Assembly: GCF_017813235.1 (NCBI RefSeq)
Contig: NZ_JAGISH010000005.1
Coordinates: 1 to 64,000, forward strand
Length of the DNA stretch: 64,000 nucleotides
Direction: 5' to 3'
Source of the DNA: Sagittula salina
GTDB lineage: Bacteria > Pseudomonadota > Alphaproteobacteria > Rhodobacterales > Rhodobacteraceae
In this document: in pieces, positions 1-8,287 of the stretch
Layout of the letters: every line of letters begins with the position of its first letter
How positions within the stretch are numbered: position 1 is the stretch's first letter
Translations under genes and position numbers: made by a program
Notes under the pieces: model-generated
Seen by the model: the letters and a program-made list of their open reading frames with translations, nothing else
Told to the model about the DNA's origin: nothing
Database searches by the model: none

Positions 1-78
1 GCCACCCGCTACGACAGATGCGGCGAGCTCTTCCTCTCCGCAATCTGCATCGCCGCAACTGTCATGTTCTGGTTGTGA
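1..78 (+). CDS. IS5-family transposase, C-terminal end (partial)
   Basis: The frame open from base 1 ends in TGA at 76-78 and reads TRYDRCGELFLSAICIAATV followed by MFWL. This matches the usual C-terminus of IS5-group DDE transposases (RYDR followed by a hydrophobic SAICIAATVxFWL tail); that match is from memory of the family. Only about 25 residues are inside the window, so the rest of the element lies to the left. The right inverted repeat should fall within about 30 bp after the stop (79-110), but it cannot be fixed without the left end. The element sits inside a leftward operon whose last gene it truncates. Confidence 0.75.
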   Translation, partial: ATRYDRCGELFLSAICIAATVMFWL

Positions 79-148
79 GTCCTGATGTTCGTAGCCTAGC
101 CTCCCGGTTCGCGGCGGCGGCCTTCCGCACATCGTGGGTCTTCGTCAT
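62..148 (-). pseudogene. Leftward small gene truncated by the IS5-type insertion
   Basis: A good ribosome site (aggaaaccgac) precedes an ATG at 148, and the reading begins MTKTHDVRKAAAANREARLR. It then runs into the transposon end and stops at 62-64 after 28 codons. The native part is charged and Ala-rich, like the start of a coiled-coil protein. It lies 15 bp downstream of the 62-aa gene on the same strand, so it was probably the third gene of that operon. The exact junction between native sequence and IS is inferred. Function is unknown. Confidence 0.5.
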
Positions 149-163
149 GTCGGTTTCCTGTGA

Positions 164-352
164 TTACACGGCTGCGCGGGCTGTCGCGACCTGTTGTTCG
201 ATGAGCTCGACCTCTTTCGCGAGCTCCATAGCTTCCTCGGCATCGGCATCGGCTTCGTCCCGCGTCAGGCGTCCGAGGGCGTCCTCCATTTCCTTCTTGC
301 GATTCTCTAGCCGCTTCAGTTTCGCGGCGTGGCGCTGTCCATCCTGGGTCAT
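164..352 (-). CDS. Small coiled-coil hypothetical protein (62 aa)
   Basis: This is a highly charged, almost entirely helical protein rich in Lys, Glu and Ala, with no membrane segment or signal peptide. Its ATG overlaps the stop of the upstream 349-801 gene in an ATGA junction, so the two are translationally coupled. I do not recognise the family. The company of an IS element and coiled-coil neighbours suggests plasmid or mobile-element cargo, but no relaxase, integrase or replication gene is visible to prove that. Confidence 0.6.
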   Translation of the reverse strand: MTQDGQRHAAKLKRLENRKKEMEDALGRLTRDEADADAEEAMELAKEVELIEQQVATARAAV

Positions 353-801
353 CCGGCCTTCTCCATCTGTTCCAGTTCCCGCTTTCCCTCGCGGGCCACG
401 TTCGGTTGCGGGCTATCGGTCCGAACCCGGTGCAGCTCGGCTCGCAGGCTTTCCGCGACCCGTTCCTCAGCGGCTGCCAAGCTGATGGCATGGCGCGGCC
501 GGATCGGCGTCTTGATCCCGAGGGCACGCGTCATCGTCAGGTCGCCGGCGTGGATCAGCGCTTTGACCAGCGGCTCGGCGGCGCGGTTGTTGGTCAGGGA
601 GCGATCGACGGCCGTCAGGTCGCCCCCGGCGGCGGACGTGGCCCCGAGGTCCTTGCGGAGCGCGTCCACATCGGCGCGCCACGCTGCGGACAGTGTGGAG
701 AGCGCGTTGTCCACGGCAGCCGCCAGCTTTGCCCGTTCGGCTGTGGCCTGGAGGGCATTCTCTGCCCGCAGCGTGCGCTGACGGCGCTCAGCGCTCGCCA
801 C
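349..801 (-). CDS. Hypothetical coiled-coil protein, uncertain start
   Basis: The 150-residue reading starts at a GTG (801). It is Ala-, Arg- and Glu-rich and predicted helical, with a short non-repetitive middle (TRALGIKTPIRP). The frame stays open upstream to about position 885 and still looks like coding sequence (DDGFGESDEAIAQLQERL), but I see no ATG, GTG or TTG start there. The gene may therefore have lost its true 5' end or use an unusual start. No family is recognised. It is translationally coupled to the next leftward gene. Confidence 0.5.
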   Translation of the reverse strand: MASAERRQRTLRAENALQATAERAKLAAAVDNALSTLSAAWRADVDALRKDLGATSAAGGDLTAVDRSLTNNRAAEPLVKALIHAGDLTMTRALGIKTPIRPRHAISLAAAEERVAESLRAELHRVRTDSPQPNVAREGKRELEQMEKAG

Positions 802-885
802 TGCAGCACCCAGGCGTTCCTGGAGCTGGGCGATGGCCTCATCGCTCTCGCCGAAACCATCATCAGTTGGCTGTGAATCTTGCGC

Positions 886-970
886 CTAACACAATTTTCT
901 TATTTTTCGGCAGTAAGTCGAGTATAGTTCTACCTATAGGCGATTCCCTTGCTGTATTAGGAGAACGACC
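886..970 (+). promoter_or_regulatory. AT-rich leader of the Cys-rich-protein operon
   Basis: This stretch is clearly more AT-rich than its surroundings. It holds an inverted repeat TATAG-ttctac-CTATA at 923-938, which could be a -10 region or an operator, and a strong Shine-Dalgarno sequence (taggag) before the ATG at 971. No convincing -35 was found, so assignment as promoter rests on position. Confidence 0.4.
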
Positions 971-1756
971 ATGAATTTACGCACCTTTCGGACCGAATTA
1001 GCCTGCGCTGCGGCGTTGGCGGCCCTGCCACTCAGTTCCCATGCTGCTTCTCATGAGATGGACGCGGCCTCCGTAGTCGAAAACGTGAAAGCAGCCTACG
1101 CGGAAATCTTCGAGGTGCCTCAGCGGATCGAACACCGGTTTTACACCACCAACCGCAGCATGGGACAGCCGGACGTCCTGTCCATCGGGACGCTTACGGT
1201 ACACCAACATGGCGAGAACCTGGACGGCGACTTGAAGGTGAATTCGGTGGTTGCCCTGTCGGAAACGGACGATCACGAAGTTCTGGGCATCCCCGGCCCG
1301 ACCAAAATCATCCAGACTGAAGACGCGCTTTATGTCTCCGGCGACCAGGGAGCCTTTGTCATCAAGGAAAGCGACCTTGGCGATATGGGCATGGCGATGA
1401 TGGGTCCGATGGCGACCCTCAGTTTCTTCGACGCCATGCTTGCAGGCGAAGTATTTGCGCGTTCCGAATTCTACCAGGGCCGGCCGGCTGTCACTCTGCG
1501 TTCTGCAAGCCCGTTCGAGATAGGCAACGGCACCATGGCCGATGCCAAGTTCTGGATCGACGCGGAGACCAATCTGGTCGAGCACATGGTTGTCGATCTG
1601 GCTTCGGTGAATGCCGACGGTGTCGAGGCAACGGTGATGATGGAAGCGGACATGCAATACACGCTTGACGTCGAAATTCCCGACGGGGCGTTCATGACCG
1701 ACAATATGGCAGCGGCAAGAGACATTACTTCTGACGTGCTCGAGATGGCCAAGTGA
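971..1756 (+). CDS. Secreted LolA-like (DUF2092-type) protein
   Basis: The 261-aa protein has a Sec signal peptide (charged MNLRTFRTE, hydrophobic AAALAALPL, cleavage near SHAAS at about residues 24-27). The mature part alternates strand-forming segments with motifs seen in LolA/DUF2092-type lipoprotein-carrier folds: an early helix with 'VVENVKAAYAEIFEVPQ', a central 'TEDALYVSGDQGAFV', and a late 'AKFWIDAETNLVEHMVVD' segment resembling the conserved strand where these proteins read out ligand or fitness of fold. The family call is by pattern and is moderate. It is the first gene of an operon with the Cys-repeat protein, 15 bp away. A distant paralogue with the same plan sits at 2559-3443. 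A periplasmic carrier or chaperone role is inferred. Confidence 0.6.
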   Translation: MNLRTFRTELACAAALAALPLSSHAASHEMDAASVVENVKAAYAEIFEVPQRIEHRFYTTNRSMGQPDVLSIGTLTVHQHGENLDGDLKVNSVVALSETDDHEVLGIPGPTKIIQTEDALYVSGDQGAFVIKESDLGDMGMAMMGPMATLSFFDAMLAGEVFARSEFYQGRPAVTLRSASPFEIGNGTMADAKFWIDAETNLVEHMVVDLASVNADGVEATVMMEADMQYTLDVEIPDGAFMTDNMAAARDITSDVLEMAK

Positions 1757-1771
1757 AAAAAGGATAGGATT

Positions 1772-2539
1772 ATGATTGCGAAATTGATTGGATTTGCACG
1801 CGTTGCCGTCCTGGCACTCGGTGTGTTCGGTGTCGCACAATCGGCTGCGGCAGAGGGTATCGCGGAAACGCCGTTGTTCGGGCAACGCCTGCACGAGATG
1901 TCGGCTCAATTCGACGGCATATCGATCGGGAATGGTCGGGAACGCAGTGCCATTGGCGAAGAGCAGGCCTTCATTTTCCCATCCGAGGCGGTTTCCGCCT
2001 GCGTGGGGTCGGCTTGCACGGCCTCCGGGTGCATTGGGTCGGTCTGCACCGGTTCCGGTTGCGGCGGTTCGGTTTGTGTCGGCTCTGGCTGTGGAGGATC
2101 CTGCGGCAATGACTCGCTGCTTGAAACCGAACAAAGCCTCAGGCTCGCCATGGCCGAAGGCGACATCGTTCAGGGCGCTTGCCCCTTCAACCGGTCGGCC
2201 GAGTTCGGAGCGGTACAGGTTTCGGGTTTCAACATCGAACAAAGCGGAGGCGCTGTCTCGATTTCCTGGATCGCGACTGGTGGTCCGGTGGAGGGCTATC
2301 GTGTGCTCGTGAAAACCGCCGAGGGTGTGGGCGTGATCTCGGAAGGCAACGCGAAGACCGGAATCGTCCATACAGTTTCGGCGCCGGTGCTTTCTGCGGA
2401 CGCGACTTACATCGTCGAGATCGCGGACAGCAACGGGTGGATAACCGTGCTGACAAGCGACGGGGAGACGACGCGCCACCCTGTAGTTTCGGCACCCTCC
2501 TCCCTGGCCACCCTGGAGATGGCCTGGCTGCCGCAGTGA
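1772..2539 (+). CDS. Secreted protein with Cys-every-fifth repeat and Fn3-like domain
   Basis: The 255-aa protein has a Sec signal peptide (cleavage near SAAA-EG, residue about 28). Cysteines then fall at residues 77, 82, 87, 92, 97, 102 and 107, exactly every five, with an eighth at 111; Gly, Ser, Val, Ala, Thr and Ile fill the spacers. No other part of the protein is Cys-rich; one further Cys is near residue 135. Residues about 150-235 look like a single fibronectin-III/Ig-type beta domain (SISWIATGG, GYRVLVKTAEG). The spacing is strict enough to suggest a solenoid, a metal-binding ladder or a modified (thioether or disulfide) region. The operon encodes a secreted thioredoxin but no radical-SAM or lanthionine enzyme. 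Function is unknown. The start is set by the ATG after an AAAGGATAGG ribosome site. Confidence 0.8.
   Translation: MIAKLIGFARVAVLALGVFGVAQSAAAEGIAETPLFGQRLHEMSAQFDGISIGNGRERSAIGEEQAFIFPSEAVSACVGSACTASGCIGSVCTGSGCGGSVCVGSGCGGSCGNDSLLETEQSLRLAMAEGDIVQGACPFNRSAEFGAVQVSGFNIEQSGGAVSISWIATGGPVEGYRVLVKTAEGVGVISEGNAKTGIVHTVSAPVLSADATYIVEIADSNGWITVLTSDGETTRHPVVSAPSSLATLEMAWLPQ
1997..2104 (+). repeat. 15-bp-period tandem repeat encoding Cys-X4 units
   Basis: Seven consecutive 15-bp units each place one TGC/TGT codon in register, followed by an eighth Cys codon after four residues. Third-codon positions vary between units while the Cys and Gly-Ser codons are kept. This indicates old duplication with selection on the protein rather than recent slippage. 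Confidence 0.9.
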
Positions 2540-2558
2540 CAGTTGGCCATCAAGAGCC

Positions 2559-3443
2559 GTGATCAAGATGAAACAGCATCACTTTCGGAGTGTCGACAGG
2601 ATCGTGGCGGCTACCGTCGTCATGATCCTGTCAACCGCAACATCGGCCAAAGACGTCGCAATTCCTGAAACCAGCAGCATTCTCGCGGGCATCAATTCAG
2701 CCTACGAGGAAATCGCAGACCTACCGCGCCACATGATCCTAATGTCGCGCACGACGACCCGGCAACACGGTCGCCCCGACCAGATCGTCGAAAGCCGGGC
2801 AGAAGTTGATCAACACGGGAAGGCGATCAGGTTCGAGATACCGCCCGGATCGATGCGGATCGATGAAGGCGGCAAGGGTCAGCCCGATGCCTTGGTCCCG
2901 GTTCAGGACAGTCAGCTTTGGACTCTGATCGACCAGGTCATGCAAAGCCGTTACATCAACCACGACCGCATCACCGGCGAGGCAATCGTATCTGAATTCT
3001 TCGTGGACTTCGCCCGCGTACCCGAGCATTTCGGCCAGAGGTTTCACAACCCGATTACCGCGCCAGAGCTGCCCGTGGAGTTCATGGAAGCCCAATGGAT
3101 CGTGTCCGAGGCTATCCTGCATGGCAAGGCGATGTGGAAGATGCGCAGCCGCGAAACCATTCCGCTTAGCCCCGTCGCGGCCATGGACGTCATACTCTAC
3201 GTGGATCGCGAGACGCATCTTGTCGCGCGAATGGAGAATGTCTCGTACCGGATCAATCCCGACACCGGCGACAGTGCCGCACAGGTCCACCAGGCGACCG
3301 GCATTGCCTATGAAATCGGCGCTCAGATCGATCCGGCCACCTTCGAGGTGGAGTTGGGTCCCGCAGCACGCGATCTGACGGAACAAAGTATCGAATACCT
3401 CCGCACCAAGTTGCTTTGGCGTCAGGAGACATTGGCGAATTGA
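2559..3443 (+). CDS. Second secreted LolA-like protein
   Basis: This 294-aa protein has a signal peptide (VAATVVMILSTATSA, cleavage near SAKD). Its body parallels the first gene of the operon: an early 'ILAGINSAYEEIADLPRHM' helix matching 'VVENVKAAYAEIFEVPQ', then 'RTTTRQHGRPDQ' against 'TTNRSMGQPD', and a late 'ILYVDRETHLVARMENV' strand against 'KFWIDAETNLVEHMVV'. The two are therefore divergent paralogues. The listed start is a GTG; an ATG nine bases later (2568) is better spaced from the AAGAG ribosome site and may be the real one. It sits between the Cys-repeat gene and the two membrane proteins. A carrier or chaperone role is inferred. Confidence 0.6.
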   Translation: MIKMKQHHFRSVDRIVAATVVMILSTATSAKDVAIPETSSILAGINSAYEEIADLPRHMILMSRTTTRQHGRPDQIVESRAEVDQHGKAIRFEIPPGSMRIDEGGKGQPDALVPVQDSQLWTLIDQVMQSRYINHDRITGEAIVSEFFVDFARVPEHFGQRFHNPITAPELPVEFMEAQWIVSEAILHGKAMWKMRSRETIPLSPVAAMDVILYVDRETHLVARMENVSYRINPDTGDSAAQVHQATGIAYEIGAQIDPATFEVELGPAARDLTEQSIEYLRTKLLWRQETLAN

Positions 3444-3536
3444 GGTTCCGCCGGGCCATAGGGCCACCGAACAGTCCGATTTCTGCACCGGCCCACCATT
3501 GCGGGGCGCGCGAACACATTTGAAGGGTAGAGGTGC

Positions 3537-5978
3537 ATGACCGCCAAGAAGATACTCCGATTACGCGATCCCCTTGCCGTTTCTCTGACCTTCGTCCTGT
3601 CCGGCATGGGCTTTTTGCTGAGCTGCGGCTTGCTGGGCCCGATTTCCGAAAATGTCAGGCGCTTGGCGCTGATCATGGTTCTTCTCGGCCTGGTGGCACT
3701 GGCCCGTAAGTCCTCGTTGAGGGCGTGGCAAAGTGTGGCTCTATATGCGCTCGCCCTATCTCCAATGGCGGGCGCATTCGTCTTCTCCGGGTCCGTCTTT
3801 GATGCAGTCTCGTTTCTTGCGATTGCCTGGGTCTTGCGCAATCGCGCAATTGCCAGCGCAGGCATGGCGCTTGATGCGGCAGCGCTATCGGTGGCGATGT
3901 TTCTGGCCTATCTTTACGTTCCCGGGGCTTGGCACGTAGCGCAAGTCGCAACCGGCTGGGCAAACGCCGGGGCCACCGTTCTGGCAGGGGTAGCCCGCGT
4001 GACCGGTCCGCTTCATGGTGGTATATGGTTGTCGGTCTTCCTGTTTTCGACCGCTGCTCTGGGACTCGCGCGGGGCGTGAAAAATCCCGCGCTATGGTGT
4101 ATGGCGGCCTTGGCTCCAGCCATGGCGGTTTTCCTGAGCGCACTTGCCCCCTGGATCGCATTCCAGTTGGGTGCTGCCTTGCAATGGCTCTTTGCTCCGC
4201 CCCAGTACTATCTCGCTGATGCGGATCAGCCGATCAATACACCGCCCGCAGTCCTCAGCTCATGGGCTCAGGTCATCGTTTTGCTTGCTGTCGCCCCTTT
4301 GGCGGGCCTCGGGTTGAGGCGTCCCATACCGCCCCTTCCCGCAACCACGTCCATCCGCAGCGGCCTTGCCGCAGTCGGAACCGGGGCGCTGGCCTCAGCC
4401 CTGGTCCTGACATTTGTTCCCAATTCAGAACCGCTCGAACATCCAAGGGTCGGATTCTACGACAGCAATCTAGATTTCTCCGTGCCGGAGCCGGGCCGCT
4501 ACGGTTTGATCCAGGCCGGCATGTATGGCTCTACGGAAATCCTACTACGCGATACGGGCTACACGGTGGAACGGGTCCAACCCGCCCGATTGACCGATGC
4601 GCTGCAAAAACTCGACGTGCTTGTCGTTATCAACCTGCGGGACGCGTTCAGCGACACAGAGTTTGCCGCGATCTGGGATTTTGTCCAAGCGGGTGGCGGT
4701 CTCATGGTAATGGGCGATCATACCGATATCTTCGGCTTCATGGAGCCGACGAACGCCCTTTTGAAACCTGTCGGTGTGCGCTTCGTCTTTGACAGCGCCT
4801 ACCCGATGCGGCGCCATTTCGCACATGGTCTCGAACTTCGTCCGCACCCGGTGACACAAGCCGGCGTGACGAACCTCGACTTCCAGATCGGCACAGGCGG
4901 GTCACTGGAACTCGACAGCCTCGCGGCCCAGCCGATCGTGGCGGGGCGCTACGGCTTCTCTGATTTCGGCAACCGCTTGAACAGTGGCACGGGCGCCTTC
5001 CTCGGAAACTATCTGCATGAACATGGCGAACGTCTGGGCGATGTCGTCCTCGTTGCAGCGGCGGAACACGGCGCCGGACGCGTGCTGGTGATGGGGGACA
5101 CGACGAGCTTCCAGGTCCTCTCGGTCGCATTTTCCGCCGGCTTTGTTGAAAGATCGTTCCGTTACCTTGCCGGGGGATGGCCGCCTTTCCTGACATTGCG
5201 CGAAATCGGGCTGTGGCTGATGGCGGCCACCTTCATCCTCGGAATGGCCTTCGCACGGCGTGGCGGCTTCGTCGCGCTTGGTCTCGGCCTTGCGGGAGGG
5301 GCTGCGTTGGCGGTCGGGCTCGGTCCGCGCCCCGGCGCACCAACGGTGCGACATACGGGAAACTGGGCGCTGATCGACACGCAGCATATCCCTGCCATGC
5401 CTCTTGCATTCTTTGTTCCCGATGCCGTCGGCGGCCTCTTCACCGCCGTTCAAAGGGCAGGTTACCTGCCAATCACTGACCGGTCCGCCACGCCGAAGGA
5501 TTATGGGGACTACGGAATGCTCGTCTTCCTCGATCCTGCGCGCCCCTTGGGAGAAGCGGGGCGTTCAGGGATCAGAAAATACCTCGCCGATGGTGGGCTG
5601 GTCTTCGTTACCGCCAGTTGGCCGACACGCGCTGGCGCCAAGGACATCCTCGACGTTTGCGGCCTGACTCTCCGGCCCGTTCCTCTGGGTCCGGCAGAGG
5701 TGACGGTAGACGACCTCAACGCGGCCTTTGTCGATGCCTGGCCCCTCGAAGCAAAAGCGGGCGTCGCAATGGAAACGCTGGTGGCTGCTGGCAACATGAC
5801 GCTGGTGGCCGAAACGCAGATCGGCGCGGGGCGCTGCCTTGCTCTCGGCGATAGCCGCTTCTTCCGCGACGAGTATTTCGAGGGAGAGCGGGATTATCAT
5901 CCCGGAAACCTTCGGCTTATTGATCGACTGTTTGGACGCCATCATCAGCAAATCGCGATGGAGGACACAAGGCCATGA
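3537..5978 (+). CDS. Large membrane protein with DUF4350/GldG-like domains, paralogue 1
   Basis: The 813-aa protein starts with about eight hydrophobic segments (residues 13-285). A first soluble domain (about 305-545) follows, resembling the glutamine-amidotransferase-like fold of DUF4350/GldG auxiliary proteins: 'LDVLVVINLRDAF', then 'GGGLMVMGDHTDIFG' with Gly393-Asp394-His395-Thr396-Asp397. Two more hydrophobic segments come next (about 555-595), and a second domain of similar type (620-800, 'DYGMLVFLDPARPL', 'GGLVFVTAS'). It shares this whole plan with the next gene, whose ATG overlaps its stop. No ABC ATPase is nearby, unlike true GldFG systems. It could assemble, transport or process the secreted Cys-repeat protein; that is inference from context. 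Confidence 0.65.
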   Translation: MTAKKILRLRDPLAVSLTFVLSGMGFLLSCGLLGPISENVRRLALIMVLLGLVALARKSSLRAWQSVALYALALSPMAGAFVFSGSVFDAVSFLAIAWVLRNRAIASAGMALDAAALSVAMFLAYLYVPGAWHVAQVATGWANAGATVLAGVARVTGPLHGGIWLSVFLFSTAALGLARGVKNPALWCMAALAPAMAVFLSALAPWIAFQLGAALQWLFAPPQYYLADADQPINTPPAVLSSWAQVIVLLAVAPLAGLGLRRPIPPLPATTSIRSGLAAVGTGALASALVLTFVPNSEPLEHPRVGFYDSNLDFSVPEPGRYGLIQAGMYGSTEILLRDTGYTVERVQPARLTDALQKLDVLVVINLRDAFSDTEFAAIWDFVQAGGGLMVMGDHTDIFGFMEPTNALLKPVGVRFVFDSAYPMRRHFAHGLELRPHPVTQAGVTNLDFQIGTGGSLELDSLAAQPIVAGRYGFSDFGNRLNSGTGAFLGNYLHEHGERLGDVVLVAAAEHGAGRVLVMGDTTSFQVLSVAFSAGFVERSFRYLAGGWPPFLTLREIGLWLMAATFILGMAFARRGGFVALGLGLAGGAALAVGLGPRPGAPTVRHTGNWALIDTQHIPAMPLAFFVPDAVGGLFTAVQRAGYLPITDRSATPKDYGDYGMLVFLDPARPLGEAGRSGIRKYLADGGLVFVTASWPTRAGAKDILDVCGLTLRPVPLGPAEVTVDDLNAAFVDAWPLEAKAGVAMETLVAAGNMTLVAETQIGAGRCLALGDSRFFRDEYFEGERDYHPGNLRLIDRLFGRHHQQIAMEDTRP

Positions 5979-8287
5979 TCGCAATGCGTTGGAGCCTTTC
6001 TGGGCTGTTCATACTGGGACTCGGCTGGCAAATGGTGATGGGCGAGACCCGAGCCGATGCGTTCTGGCCTGGTTCCGCGCTGGTCGTGCTCGGGCTTCTT
6101 CTTGTGCTCGTTGGCCTCAGGCGCCTGTCCCCGAGACTGGTCGCGGGATACATGATCGCAATATTCACCGTAACCAGTTTCTCTGCGTTGGCACTGGTCG
6201 AGTTGTTTGCGCGGGTGCAGGAAGTCACGCCACTGACCAGGGGGGTCGGTTGGCTGTCGATGCTTGGTGGTCTTTCGCCGGTATTTCACGACGGTCGCAT
6301 TATGGTTCACGACGGGATGGCGTTGATGGACTGGCGTCCAAGTCTGCCCTATCTTGCGGCATTTCCCTTCGCGATGACTTTCACGGGCGTGGCGACGTTC
6401 TTTCTTCTGACAGGCGGTCGCGGTGCTTTTATCTGGCTGCTCAAGGTTTCCGGCCTTTTGGCAGCAGTCTTTCTGGTTCGCGGCCCCCTGCTCGCCGTGC
6501 TGCACACGACCCTGCCTGACCAAGGTGTGGTGACAAGCCCCGCCTTTACCCTCGTCACCACGCTTCCATTTGTGCTGCTTTGCGCGCTGGACATGCCGGT
6601 GACCCGGTCTGACCCACCACGCAGGTCAGTTGTGCAGCCGGTGACACTTGCCGTGATGATGCTGATGGCCATCATCGCCCTGCGTTTCGTCGATCCGGGC
6701 ATTCGCGGTGGCGACCGCATCCTTTTCGCGGATGCACATGGCCGGTGGGAACCGACCGACCTTCCCTTTGACAAGGTCAATTTCGGCCGCCGCAATGCCT
6801 ATTCTTATGGCAATCTCTACGCGCTCCTGGGGCAATATTTCGATGTCCAGCGGTTCACCGAAGGCCGGATCACGCCAGAGCGGCTGGACGGGATCGACGT
6901 ATTGATCCTGAAAACACCAACGGTGCCCTTTTCTGACGATGAAATCGATCGCGTGGAGGCGTTTGTCCAGAAGGGCGGAGGATTGCTGCTTATCGGCGAC
7001 CACACTGACCTGTTCGGCATGTCGACATTCATGAACCGTCTTTCGAAGCGCTTCGGCATCCGGTTCCGATCCGACGACACGTTCAGCCTGCATGATGAAG
7101 GCACTTCGCAATGGCGTCGCAGCGCGTTTCTCCCGCATCCCATAGTCAAGGATATCAAGAGTTTCGACTACGAGACATCTGCCAGCCTGGACGTGACGCC
7201 GCGGGCCGAAATCGTGATGGCAGGACATGCCCTCGGCGCGGAAATGGCCGATTTCAACAATCCCGGCTTTTTTGGAAATATCCATCTTGATCCGCGCGAC
7301 AGGCTTGGGTTCTTTCCTCAAGTCGTTGCCCTGCGGCATGGCGAAGGGCGCGTCGTCGCCTTTTCCGACAGTACGCCGTTTTCCAATTTCTCACTCTACT
7401 TTCCGGGACGTTGGGAACTTGCATTGTCGTCGGTGGATTATCTCAGCCGGGAACCGGGGCCCCTGCGGTCTCTGAGAGGTTTTGCTGTCATCGCGGCCGG
7501 TCTGGCGCTCGTTGCGGCCACCGCGTTTCGCGGGCGCGGCACGGTCGTGGCAAACTCAGCTGGGCTCGCCGTCGGTGCCGTGGCCGGTTCGTTGCTGACC
7601 TATTCCTTGTCCCAGGCGCAGGTCGATTTCCCTCAACCCCATACGGAACTCCCCAGGGTCGCCTTTGACCGAAGCATCACGGCGGCGGTCTTCCCTCCTT
7701 CTCTGGATACAAATGAATCCCTGAACCCTCATGCCTACGACACGCTTTTCACCGTGGTGCAACGGGTCGGATTTCAGCCGATCATGACGGAGAGTCTGGA
7801 TGATGCGATGGAAACGGCCAAGATGATCGTCATCCTCAACCCGGAGAAAAGCCTCGATCCGGCAACGGCGACGCGCCTCTTCGAGTATGTTTCCAGAGGC
7901 GGTTCGCTACTGGTGACCGACAGCCTTCTGAACCGGAATACCATGGCCAACGTGCTGTTGCGTCCGTTTGACCTGCAGGTGGTGGCGGAGACTGCCATCA
8001 TCACCCCTGACCCGGTGATCCCGGATCCGACGGCGCCGACCGTTGCGCTCCAGCGTCCTCTGCTGACCATCGAGGGCGGATACCCGGTTCTAATGGATTC
8101 CAGCGGCCGCGCGCTCTACTCTGAGGTCGAGGTCGGCGCCGGTCATGTTGGCGTGCTCTCCGAGGCCTTGGCACTGTCTCGCGGCTCTCTGGGCAATCGC
8201 TTCTATGACACCCCGGACAAAGAACAACAGGAGCGGTACAATGCAGCCTTCATGGTTCTGGAACGCGGTCTCCACCGTACACCTTAG
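5975..8287 (+). CDS. Large membrane protein with DUF4350/GldG-like domains, paralogue 2
   Basis: The 770-aa protein has the same layout as its upstream neighbour. About seven N-terminal hydrophobic segments end near residue 230. A domain with 'LDGIDVLILKTPTVPFSDDEI' and 'GGGLLLIGDHTDLFG' follows (Gly341-Asp342-His343-Thr344-Asp345). Two hydrophobic segments at about 495-550 precede a second, more diverged domain ('AKMIVILNPEKSLD', 'GGSLLVTDSLLN'). Its start overlaps the previous stop by four bases (ATGA), so the two proteins are probably made in equal amounts and may form a heterodimer. The GDHTD signature is the most conserved stretch between the copies and replaces the nucleophilic Cys expected of active amidotransferases. 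Function is unknown. Confidence 0.65.
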   Translation: MIAMRWSLSGLFILGLGWQMVMGETRADAFWPGSALVVLGLLLVLVGLRRLSPRLVAGYMIAIFTVTSFSALALVELFARVQEVTPLTRGVGWLSMLGGLSPVFHDGRIMVHDGMALMDWRPSLPYLAAFPFAMTFTGVATFFLLTGGRGAFIWLLKVSGLLAAVFLVRGPLLAVLHTTLPDQGVVTSPAFTLVTTLPFVLLCALDMPVTRSDPPRRSVVQPVTLAVMMLMAIIALRFVDPGIRGGDRILFADAHGRWEPTDLPFDKVNFGRRNAYSYGNLYALLGQYFDVQRFTEGRITPERLDGIDVLILKTPTVPFSDDEIDRVEAFVQKGGGLLLIGDHTDLFGMSTFMNRLSKRFGIRFRSDDTFSLHDEGTSQWRRSAFLPHPIVKDIKSFDYETSASLDVTPRAEIVMAGHALGAEMADFNNPGFFGNIHLDPRDRLGFFPQVVALRHGEGRVVAFSDSTPFSNFSLYFPGRWELALSSVDYLSREPGPLRSLRGFAVIAAGLALVAATAFRGRGTVVANSAGLAVGAVAGSLLTYSLSQAQVDFPQPHTELPRVAFDRSITAAVFPPSLDTNESLNPHAYDTLFTVVQRVGFQPIMTESLDDAMETAKMIVILNPEKSLDPATATRLFEYVSRGGSLLVTDSLLNRNTMANVLLRPFDLQVVAETAIITPDPVIPDPTAPTVALQRPLLTIEGGYPVLMDSSGRALYSEVEVGAGHVGVLSEALALSRGSLGNRFYDTPDKEQQERYNAAFMVLERGLHRTP

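Noticed and set aside
1997-2104. CRISPR-like short tandem repeat
   Set aside because: The units are contiguous 15-mers without spacers, inside a coding frame, so this is protein repeat and not CRISPR.
998-2566. 522-aa open frame on the reverse strand across the first two operon genes
   Set aside because: It is antisense to two genes with signal peptides, ribosome sites and family features. Its product is a His/Arg-rich shadow without domains.
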